Shown here: one piece after another, positions 46,421-56,526 of the stretch
Layout of the letters: every line of letters starts with the position of its first letter
Position numbering within the stretch: the first letter of the stretch is position 1
Source: Whalleya microplaca
Taxonomy: Eukaryota; Ascomycota; Sordariomycetes; Xylariales; Xylariaceae
Direction of reading: 5' to 3'
DNA: 64,000 nt
Assembly (NCBI GenBank): GCA_022497155.1
Contig: MU385731.1
Location: forward strand, 558,001-622,000
Position numbers and translations under genes: made by a program
Notes under the pieces: generated by a model
Seen by the model: the letters and a program-made list of their open reading frames with translations, nothing else
What the model was told of the DNA's origin: nothing
The model's database searches: none

Positions 46421-49400
46421 GGTAGTGTGTAGATAATGATGACGGACCGAGCGGACCGGCGGGGTGTAACCAGTTATTGACAAAGACGGATGGAATACAC
46501 TGACTGACCTGAAAGACGAAAACATGTATGCGTAAGAAGGTGAGCGGCTGTAGGGACAGGCTAACTCCGTAGGTACATGTATCGTGGATGTATGTAGGCA
46601 TTCAAAGTTATGTAGGCTCTACTGCGTACAGTTTATGTTGCATGTGGTTTGTGCAGGTCGCCTGGTAAGGTTCCAAGGTTGTTGGTGTCGGGTGGATGCA
46701 GGTCGCCTTATACCGGGTCAATTTAGTAGGTTGTTGAAAAAGCGCGAATCTCACTCTCTCTCATATCAGCCAGCTGGGCCAACTGGTTCAGGAAGCTGCA
46801 AGGTCAAAAGTGGTTGAGTTAGGTAGGCCCTGTATGTATGTAGGTTAGTCAATTCAACAAGTTGAGTAAGCCTATCGGATTGGGCAGTATAAATGAATAA
46901 ATGCATGCATACATCTATCTTAGGTGTATTGTTGTACATACACACATGCATGCAACATTTGAATCCTTCCATTCTATTTCCTTACCTACCTTACCATTTG
47001 AATTCGAGAGTTACATACATTCATTAGCTATCATTCATCATGTATGTACCACCAATCTCTAATCCGTATTGTTACTATTATTGTTGTTATGTCTCAGATT
47101 GCAATCTTGCCCTCTGGCAAACTGCACTAGTATAGGCATTTCGTCATTGTTCTTCATAAGCAAGTGTACTATTGTGCCCCTTGTCTGGGTATTTCATCAT
47201 CACTATCATCAGTTTTTTTCCAAGCTCTCGTCTTGTCCATCTTATCAATCCTGGTGCTAGGGATCGTACTGGGTCTGTGCGAGCAGCACAGTAATACAGT
47301 TGAGCCGCAGTTAGGTCTACTATGTACATGTATGTACGGGTTACATACTATCAGACTGTCAGATTATCTATCATCTGGTATCTCGCGCTTTCATAGTCGA
47401 AGTGCTTACACAGTGTAGAAAACTACCCTCGTTGAATTTATACTATGTCATGTACAGGGCTGTTTCCCTGCTCAACTCTCCTCCTCCCCCCATTCCTGAA
47501 ATCGTCAAAGACTCTCAACCCGCCTAGTCGGATCCTTACCCTGTCCGTCAGGACTCAGAGCTAATCGTGGCCCCCTCACCTGCACCAGTCTGGGTTTAGA
47601 GCCTTACGCGGATGCAGTTGGCCTCGGAATGCCTGAATGCGCAAGATCTTTTTACGATTGTCATCGTATAACGACCCTTGTAATACCTCTTCGGCGCTTA
47701 CACATATTCGCTCCTGGCGTCTGGTCCATAAAGTACTGTGTAACTACTCCTCACTTCGTGTTCTACATGGTATGTGTAGCACCCACGCATTGATGTCATC
47801 AATCAGTACATACATACCTAGGGATGGGATGACATACGATTGCGAAGTGAGGAGACGAACCTCTTGCGCAGTTGCGTTACAATCGCTGATATCGGGAGCT
47901 CGTGATTTCTGCAGTTCACCTCTTCGGGCTTCTCTAAGCGGAAGGATGTGAATGATCATCAGGAGAAAAGCTACAAGGTAGCGGTACTCTCTAAAAATCT
48001 GCGGTACTAAAAGACCGCACGAACAGCCGAGGCCTCGATGGCTTTCGCCGGCTTTCTTGAGCGGAAAGACTAGAGCCTCGAGGTGACCCTCGGTCACAAC
48101 GCATGATTCTAGAGCGTTTTTATCCGCCTGATCTCCCGACCGATCGTCTATGCTCCCAGCCTTACTTTTCGCCACGCGGAACGGCTGACCCGGGTGTGCC
48201 ATGATTCTTCTGATCTTGTATTGAGTCAAATGCCAGGAAAAACCAGGGTCCATCCCGCAGCAAGACACGCAGGAGAGAGTCTTAAAAAGATGATCACACA
48301 TCCAACATCTGCACATCCAATTCATCAGAACGATTCAGTAGTAGCGCCCTAAATAAACAAGGCTCTAGCTGATCTTCCCAGGTCCCAGTTGCTGGCCCCC
48401 ACGTTGTCTTGCCCAGCCCAATCAAGCCCACAGGCCAGAGTTGTAAGCCGCTGCATGCAATCAATTCGTGATTCAGGCACCACGACAGACAGCCGACAGC
48501 CCGCCCGTTTGTTGGTTGCAATGGTCAACACGTCAGTATGCACGTCGTGTGAAATGTTATCTCATAGATGGATCTCTCTGCCCTGCCCTGTCCTACCCAG
48601 GTACAACATGCTTACTTACTTAACCTAGCTTTCCAGGCAAGTGGTAGGTATTTTTTCCGCCTGTCGTTTTCTGCCCTCGGCAGATGCGCATGAACGGTCG
48701 CATCCCGCCTCCATGTGTTCCAAGTGTTTCAAAAGATATTTTGGGCACTTCTGTCACTCTCACCCCCAGGCCTGCCAGGCAATTGACAGGCGTGGGCTTG
48801 GCATTTGGGGTGGCCCCCGTCTCCGTCGTCGGCTGAGTGCTTTGACCTTCTCTGCCTTGTTCATAGGGTCAAAACTACGCGTGACACTTGTCCCACGGGG
48901 CTACATCTCGCTATTGTCATGATTGTGCTTTTTGCAGATTGTGCTCCTTACCCTCCACAGCCGGCCGCGATGTGCCACTTGAATAAGGTAGTATTATGTT
49001 GGTCAGCAGCAGCCGTAGTCAGAAGTGCAACCTCGGTCACGTTTCACAGATCGAAAGTTGGTACCGGGAGCTTCTCGATTCACCGTGCATCTACATACAT
49101 ATCTCTCAGCCTGCCTCGGAGTGCAGAGCCTGTTCTATTTATTCACGGATGTCGCAGTCAGTAAGCACAGACGCCGTCGCGTAAAAGTGCCCGGCCGGCA
49201 CTTATAAGCAGTAACTACCGATGCCGGGTGGCACAGTCAGCCGTCATCTGTGTAAGCACTAGGTACCTAGGTAGGTAGACCAGGCTGAAGTACTATGTAT
49301 GGTATGGTATACCGTACGTACGTACTTACGGCCGGCGACTCTGGTGTTCACGTACGTACACTCGCGCCTCACGGAACGCCAGCGCATCTATCCGTGTTCC

Positions 49401-51094
49401 TCCCACAGTAGCCCTACCCCAGGTTCTGTAGGTATCCGAGGTAGGGGCCCGTTGACTTTACACCAGACACGTCAGTTACCCGCAAGACGAGATTACAGCA
49501 CAGGTTTTATCGGTTGGCGTTGTGCCTGTCGCCGCCATCAGTCAGCGGAGGCGATTCTGCTGCGGTGGAAGCCGACGACTTGGCTTTGTGCTGCCGTGGC
49601 CCGAGCTGGTGGGGACCTGGAGATGAAATGTTGGGGATTGGTAGGGCTACTAGATCTGGAGACTGGTTAGACATGAAGTGTGTCGGGATGGGGTTGGGTT
49701 GGATGTATGCTCTGTTTTATATGCAGTTTATTCAAGATTCAATCTCAGTGTCTACTGCTGCTGTCTATGAAGCCATTGTGGATGAATGGTGGTATGTGCA
49801 TCTTAAGATGAAGAATTCCTCTAAGTTTCTACTAGCGTCCTATCTATCATAGTGCTTATTTTGATCTTAGAGACAGTTGGTGTAACATAGACATGAACTC
49901 TTGTGACTTCGTGGGAATATGCAAATAGCATCCAACAATGCCATTCTAGGATGCCTTCAATTCAGATCTATATTCAATGTATAAATACAGTAGCCATATA
50001 ATATAACAATTGCAACAGGACAATAGGGTATTAAAGAAATGACACTGCCCTTCGAAGCTATCCAACACCATCTATCGTACCCTGTTCCTGGGTCTCCTAT
50101 TAACTCGTCATGCATATATCTGCCAAGTAGACAACCAGCGCTACCAGCTTGCGAGAATAATTTACATGAGCAAATATCCCGTGTTCGAAGTTTCTGTTTC
50201 CTGCTCTCGATAAGTATGTGACTATGTGCTCCGGCTGTCCCAATAAAGTGATCATATGATGTTAATCCCCTATCGTGGTTTGCCATTGCCAAGCCGCCTG
50301 ACGATATCTAGATCAGGAGATCTTCGACTATGTTAGAGTTGTCTAAAACGTCGCTCCCTTATGGTGGCAAGGCTCTCTGCCGGCTAGTTACCGACCTCGC
50401 AGGTTACTTACCAGCTAGAAGTCAATGTGGCATTCAACCTGTGTCGGCATATAGGGATACGAGAAAGAGAGCCTCTGTCATTAAGACTTTTGTATGTCGT
50501 CTTTCGAGAGACACTGCATATACTATACCCCAATCTAGCATCAGGCGAGGCCTTACGATCCAGGTAGATAGCCATACTAACGGTTACTGTGTGTATTTGG
50601 GTAGCCCACATGAAGAAGTATGGAATACATGCAGGTAAAGTCTCATTATGCCTGCTTGGGAAAACCTCAGCGAGGGGCTCGGTGATTAGTTACTGCGGTG
50701 ATCTTTTCCTTCTATGAATCATTGGTGTCTCTTGGGATTTTAGATTTGGCGGAGATAGGGTTCTTTGCTTTGCAGAAGTATGGCATTAGTATAACCATGG
50801 TGTGGTTTGTTTCTGCTGCCTATATAGAGGTGCCCGCGCCGATGACAGCATGTCCTTACGTTCTAGGATTATCTCCTATAAAGCTAAGTGAACCGTCAAG
50901 ATATATCATAGAAGCAGTGTGTATGGTGATCTATAACGGGGCAATAGAAAAAAGCAGCGAGAACTAGATGTGTATTTACACGGAACGGGGAAGAACTAGA
51001 GATGACAATGGACATTCCGGGGTTGTCCCATAACATAACCGCTACGAAGCAGCAAGCTGTAGCTAGTTTTCGTAGCGTACAGCCGCGTAACGTC

Positions 51095-51352
51095 AGTGAT
51101 TAAAAAAGAAGTAGAAACAAATGTCTTGCGACAGGAAATGTAGAAACAAATGTTTAGGACAAGATAAGATAACAGATGAGTTCTTTAGGAAAATGTAATA
51201 CCTGAAAATATAAAAAGAAACTGTTGAAACAATGTCTAGCGACGGAACTGTAGAAACGAACTGTAGAAACGGGTGCCCCAGTAGTAGAGGATCGAACTCT
51301 AGGCCTAAAGGTGAGAGGCGGACCTCTTTCCCAATAGACCATTGCTGGGTGC
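51095..51352 (-). mobile_element. Candidate tRNA-derived SINE (or tRNA pseudogene with repeat tail)
   Basis: On the minus strand, TGGTCTATTGG (51341-51331) fits the RNA polymerase III A box, and GTTCGATCC (51297-51289) fits the B box, with tRNA-like spacing. The B box sits in a perfect five-pair T-arm (TAGAG/CTCTA around TTCGATC). The flanking acceptor strands pair only partly (CCAG with CTGG plus mismatches), and the anticodon arm does not fold, so this is not a functional tRNA. About 180 nt downstream carry repeated GTTTCTAC motifs and end in a T-rich run at about 51100-51107. A tRNA-like head, unrelated body and T-rich end is the layout of a fungal SINE. Ends are approximate and no target-site duplication was established. 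Confidence 0.5.
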
Positions 51353-51747
51353 TGAGATGTCTGGTCAATATGCCTTATAACCTAACGTTCCTTCCGGTAC
51401 TCATTGTAAGTACTGACCTGCCTTCTGCAGAATTTGGTTCCCAGCTATCTGTCTTGGATTACTGCAAGTGAAAGTCCATGGCTTAGAGGCTAGTTGTAAT
51501 GCCAATGTCATATGTCACTGAAGCCGTTTGCTCTCAACAGGTCGTATAAGCGAGACACTCAAAAGATTTTCATCTATAGAACGATTCACAAACACTCTCT
51601 TCTAATTACTCTCTTTCTTAGGGCATACTCGAAGACATGTTCGAATTTAGAATTTGATATGCCAACCATAGCACCCAGTAGTCCCTGTATATAAACCAAT
51701 GCTCGTAATCCGCTCGTATTCATTCTACCTTGCCGCTATTGTATCCA

Positions 51748-52930
51748 TCAAGAACAGCTTTCAGCGTCCTTCTTTTTCTCTTTCAAGGCAAATCCCCTGT
51801 GCCTGGGGGTCCCACAATCAATGCCAAACCGCTCTAATCTTTCCTCGCCAGATTCCTGATCAGGTTCCGTCGCCATTTGTCCAGACTTATCTCGAGTCTC
51901 CCACCACCCCAGACTAAAGCGCCAACCGCTGAATAGCGCCTCCAGTTCACGCGCGCTCATCCACTCAGCCCCGACTGGCAAATTGTCTCTGCTGCAAAAA
52001 CTGCTACCAGCAAAACGTGCCATCATGCTGGCAATAGAGTACGGACTCCGAGGCAATGTACCTCTTATACCTGATAACCAAACTGCTAATGCTCCGAATA
52101 TCGTCATAATCGAGAGGAATACTTGGAGAATTATCCAAGGAAATGCTTGAGGAAAGAGGTACCCATTTTCTTTTCTTGACTTCGAGGTCCTTTGGAGTGA
52201 GTGGTGATAGGACGTCCTCTAGAGCGGCGGTACCTTGTGGTATGCCGGAGTCCAAACACTGTCTGGATATACTTTGTGATATTTCAATGCAGAATTTGCC
52301 ACTACCAGTAATGGTCGTCTTAAAACGGACATCTTTTAGCCATCTGGTCAGCTCGGATGTCCGTAGATCTCCATAATCTTTTAACAAGGCTTGCATAGAT
52401 GGACTGCTCGCTAACATAGTGCCATGAGACGCGAGTAGGGCTGGGTCCTGGGAGCTGGCAAATCGTGGCGCGATAAATGACAGAAGCAGCGAGAGAAGAC
52501 TTAGGATGATAAAACCAGCCTCCATCAGCCAGGCTGACGATGCCCTGACGTGGAGCCTTTTCGACATAGAAGGCGTGGCCTTCAACAATGGTTCGGTCGG
52601 GCATCATAAATTCCATCTGTATGAATTGACAAGCCAACCCACTAAGAACAGCTATGAAATTCTATCTGTATTCGTATCCATTGGGATTGGTTGCGATCCT
52701 CCATTGTTAACGGTTTCGTAGCTTATGAATGAACTTGTGGACGGAACCTCGTTGCTACTCAAGGCCTCACTATCAGATCTGAGAGAGTTGGTCCGTATCC
52801 GTGTTGTTTCTATCATAGGCTGTATCGAGGTGGACAACATTTCCCTGGTCGAGGGAGCGTGTATGCTTGAGTAGTATAAGGGAAATTTGAGCTTTGTATA
52901 ATAGACGGACCAAATGATGAAGAGATGGGT
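51748..52930 (-). pseudogene. Frameshifted remnant of a DUF3433-type fungal membrane protein
   Basis: Overlapping minus-strand frames at 52588-52004 and 52107-51748 encode consecutive pieces of one protein in different frames. The first has a membrane helix (AGFIILSLLSLLLSFIAPRF) followed by SSQDPALLASHGTMLASSPS. The second continues LPRSPYSIASMMARFAG, then LPVGAEWMSARELE and FSGWRFSLGWWE. These are features I associate with DUF3433 proteins: a helix, then PxSIAxMAxLLA, then a GWW/FGID core. Further upstream, a third frame (52637-52320) and one ending near 52655 may hold the N-terminal part. At least one frameshift near 52100 and probably another near 52580-52650 break the gene. There is no intron that would explain them. 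Function of the intact family is unknown. Confidence 0.6.
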
Positions 52931-52978
52931 GCGGATTTGATATGAAGTCCTAATTATATAATGTATGTATACGAACAT

Positions 52979-54951
52979 GGCCAGACTAGCCTACTACGGT
53001 AAGAAGAAAGACTTAGAGTCATGTAACATAGTGAGACATCTTCCAACACATGGTCCTTAAGTCGAGAAGACTCAGGGGTGTCATAATGTTATCATACCAG
53101 TGCGCTGAACCAACACGAACAGAGCTATTTATATCTTGGGAAGCTGAATGTGCTCATGGTACGTCTTATGTTCACCAATACATGCATTGCTAACCCGCAT
53201 TTCGGTAGGCAGACAACACAACAAGTCTCCTATGTTTCAAGCGATCAGCCCAACTTATCAACTGCTGACGAGAATACAATATATCAATCACGACGCCATG
53301 GGTGGAGACATATGAATAGACTCGTTATGATCCGTGCTGGCGAACTAGATGATATTGTACAATGGGAGCTGCTGTCAGGATCCTTTGTTAGGATCATGTA
53401 TATAAGAGGTTGTTCGGAAACAACCCTTTAGTTAGTTCTTCGTGCAATAACTGTGTTGTTTGCTACCTCATACGTTCATCTCGCGACAGCTGCTTTGGTG
53501 GTCATTATAGACGTTAGGTTTGGTCCTCTCTTTCTCTAAATTGAAATGCGGCCGTTCTATAACTATATCTTGAAGCTAGAAAAATTCAGATCCTTCTATT
53601 CGCCCAGCAAGTGTTAGAAGCTTATCGGTTGGCCAGAAATTAAGTTCGTATTGCGTCCCAAATATTAAAATATTTCCTCTTTGTATGACTGTCCTTAAGG
53701 TATACGAGTGGGTTGCAAGGGGCTCACAAGTGGCTGACATATGGCTTATGAGGAGCTTATAAATGGCGTCCGGCTTACGGAAACGAACGGTAAACGAACG
53801 GCGGCGAAAAGCCAAGAATAAGTAGTACACAGCACTCTAATTTTTTAACGTATCAAGTTATGAAAGGTATATCTGAGCTGAATACCAAGCTAAAACATTC
53901 CCCAACTTAGCTTTATCCTCAAAGTTACCGGACATTCTATCTGTTACTATAAAGGGGGCAAATTCGGCCAAGCGCTAGTATATCTTATGTCGAGCGTACT
54001 ACTACGCTAGATCCTAGCGTGTAAAACAAGATACTCGATGAACGAGCCTCTAATGTAACGAAAATAGAAACTTTGATAGCCATAACATGCCTAATTGTGA
54101 CTGAGCGATCTTCGGTATGAAATAAAATTGCTGACCTAGCTAGGCGGGCATAGGCTGGTATTAGGAGGACGCCACGTTAGACGTTCACGTATAAGGGGCC
54201 CCAGGATATCTTTAAAAGAGTCCAGTATTCGTTGAAACCAAGTGATACGCTGTGTAGCGGTGGATTTTGACAAGTATATGGTAGATGTAGCTTAGGGGAA
54301 TATACGGGAGATTGTTCAGGGACAAGAAGTCTACACCGTTAAGGAGCTGTGGACAATTTATTTATTTCATTAGTGGTACCAGTTTTGTGCTTGGCTCCCT
54401 ATGTTATCTGTTGGTAAACTCATTGAAAAGAAGTTGGCATTATTGTCGAGCGTGAGTTTACGGGTCTTGTTGCAACTGATGTACCTAGGTAGGCTACCCA
54501 TTATCCTGAGCCTGGAGTCTGTTCCATCAGGTGCGCCATGGCTGCTTCGTACGTACACAAATTCTGTTGGGACACAAGGAGATCTGGCTGGGAGACGATA
54601 GATTCGTCGAGTATTCTTACCTAGGTAGATGCTAATATACGTGGAAGAGAGTTGCACTAGGGACTTATACCAGACCAGATTTAATGGTCGACAATAAGAA
54701 ATCATAGAGATTACTCATCGTAGTAACCGAGATAGAAAAGTGGTTTTACGAACCCTTATTTGAAATATGTGATTGAATAGTCCCAGGTCAAACTCATGCG
54801 CCATGTATGCTGAAGAAAATGAGAAAAGCTCTTAGGCAAATTAATCCACGCTTGTCACATTTTTAATGCTGCTTTCTTAATGAGAACAGTAATATGGTCG
54901 TCGCGAATCAGGATCATTTTGACAATCCTTCACTACCGCTATGTAATGTGA
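52979..54951. other. AT-leaning intergenic tract between the DUF3433 remnant and ALO1
   Basis: About 2 kb with no credible frame. CCTAGGTA palindromes occur at 54482 and 54620. It looks like decayed or neutral sequence; no repeat family recognised. Confidence 0.45.
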
Positions 54952-56526
54952 CTACCGAGCTACACCAACTATGCCTTCATACATGACTCCTCCCGTGGCT
55001 ACTTTCTCACGCTTGAGCTCCACTTCCTCCAGAGGGAGAGGTGGTCCGCTTCCCAGGACAGTCCGACGATGCCATGCGCCGACAAACATGCCATCGGAGT
55101 CGACGCTATCCCGTACTTTCCGCCATTTTTGCAAGTCGCTGCCGTACAGTTGTTCGATTTCCGCGCCGTAGGTCTCGAAGTTCTTCGCCCAGTGCGGCCG
55201 GCCGCCCATATCATGCATCAGGTACTCGAAGGCCTCGTAGTATCGAGCGCGACACGGTGGATCGCAGTAGTACGGCCTATATAGTGTAGCATTTAGGTAT
55301 AAAGTTGGGCCATCTTTGACGGTCGGGTCAAGATACGGCCTACTATTTGGAGTCAAGGACTTTGGGTTCGAGGGCGAGGTGTCAGACACCCGCACCTCGA
55401 CCGGTGCGTGCACGTACAGACCCTCAGCTGAAAAGGGGATGTTATGTGGTACATAGTCCGGATCTGAAGGCGGGAGCTGATTGAGCCAGCTGCTCAGCCG
55501 GCGCAGGGCCTCAGGCCCTTTGTGCAAGGGGAGCGCCCACTCATTCACGAACTGCGAATACAGGCAGTTCATCAAAAGGGCCTTGCGGCTAGGTTGAACA
55601 GCACTAGACTTCGACCCGTTGGAGAAGCCGTACTGCATACCGAAGACAAACCACTCGACAGAGGGGATTATGCGGGGAATGTACTGCGCAAGGTACAACA
55701 GGTTGTGATAGACGTAGTAGCCGAGGACACCGTCGTACCAGGACGCCTTGGGGTCCCTGAGTGGCTCGGATGTCTTCTCCGCGGACCACACGACTGCGCG
55801 CCGAGTGTACGGGTACCACCAGACTCTGACAAATTCGGTGTGCGTCCAGAGGTCCTTGTGCCACGCGTTAAACATTTTCGTATCAGCATCAATGGTCTGC
55901 TGCCACTTCAGCGTGAATGCAGGTACAGCTCGGAAAGTGACCTCGGTGATGATGCCGAGCGCGCCCAAAGACAGGAGCGCCGCTCGGAATAACTCGGGGT
56001 TCTCCTCGGGTGAGCAGAACTGGGTAGTGCCGTCTGCGATGGTTATGCGCAAAGCGAGGATGTCCTCGCCCACTAGGCCGTGCTTGAGGCTCGATCCATG
56101 CGTGCCGGTAGAGATAGCACCCGCGATGGACTGCTCATTGATACTGCCGAGGCTTGGCATTGCTAGTCCATGCTTCTCGAGCTCTTCGCAGAGCGCATAC
56201 AATCTTATGCCGGACTGCATGACCGCGATGCCAGTGGCATCGTCTACAGATAAAATGCGATTAAACTTGTCGAGATTGACTAACCATGATGAGGTGACGG
56301 TCAGGGTGTTAGGCGAGTGCGCGCATCCCGTAGTTGCAATGCGCCGGCGACATCTGTGCGCTATTTTCACGATCTTCTCGATCTCGGGCAGCGACTCCGG
56401 CTGTAAGTACAGCTCGGGCCGCGACAAAAAGGTCCTAGCCCAGGTGCTGTGGACATGATGCGGCTTTGCGCGGAAAGGGATGTCATCGGCGCATTTGGAA
56501 AGCTCGGAAGCGACCTGAGGATCCAT
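54952..56526 (-). CDS. ALO1: D-arabinono-1,4-lactone oxidase
   Basis: ALO1 oxidises D-arabinono-1,4-lactone with O2 to give D-erythroascorbate, the fungal ascorbate analogue, and is usually at the mitochondrial outer membrane. One intron-free frame of 524 residues, the normal length. The N-terminal FAD-binding (PCMH/VAO-type) domain carries GCAHSPN (67-73), whose H70 is the expected covalent flavin attachment residue; the family more often has Gly where this protein has Ala before that His. SIAGAISTGTHGS (about 132-144) binds the FAD pyrophosphate. The C-terminal ALO domain ends with GGRPHWAKNF (H445 and K448 of the HWxK motif). A hydrophobic stretch at about 270-300 may be the membrane contact. 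The ATG used gives an N terminus like those of other ALO proteins. No clustering with related pathway genes. Confidence 0.94.
   Translation of the reverse strand: MDPQVASELSKCADDIPFRAKPHHVHSTWARTFLSRPELYLQPESLPEIEKIVKIAHRCRRRIATTGCAHSPNTLTVTSSWLVNLDKFNRILSVDDATGIAVMQSGIRLYALCEELEKHGLAMPSLGSINEQSIAGAISTGTHGSSLKHGLVGEDILALRITIADGTTQFCSPEENPELFRAALLSLGALGIITEVTFRAVPAFTLKWQQTIDADTKMFNAWHKDLWTHTEFVRVWWYPYTRRAVVWSAEKTSEPLRDPKASWYDGVLGYYVYHNLLYLAQYIPRIIPSVEWFVFGMQYGFSNGSKSSAVQPSRKALLMNCLYSQFVNEWALPLHKGPEALRRLSSWLNQLPPSDPDYVPHNIPFSAEGLYVHAPVEVRVSDTSPSNPKSLTPNSRPYLDPTVKDGPTLYLNATLYRPYYCDPPCRARYYEAFEYLMHDMGGRPHWAKNFETYGAEIEQLYGSDLQKWRKVRDSVDSDGMFVGAWHRRTVLGSGPPLPLEEVELKREKVATGGVMYEGIVGVAR

Larger units (their letters stand above)
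45217..51089. other. Gene-poor tract of 5.9 kb
   Basis: The first 0.7 kb is the SEC2 upstream region, with a CAGCACAA repeat (about 45330-45360) and a GTTCGTG repeat (about 45570-45600). GTAT microsatellites lie at 46206-46231 and 46391-46420. A minus-strand frame of 193 codons (47744-48325) is Cys-rich but matches nothing I know and has no supporting context. CCTAGGTA-like motifs recur (46331, 47817, 49261). No gene can be supported. Confidence 0.45.

Noticed and set aside
47744..48325. Cys-rich minus-strand frame of 193 codons
   Set aside because: No recognisable motif, no splice structure, no paralogue in the window; length alone is not convincing.
51285..51350. Functional tRNA gene
   Set aside because: A and B boxes are good but the acceptor stem has mismatches and the anticodon arm does not fold; treated as SINE-like instead.
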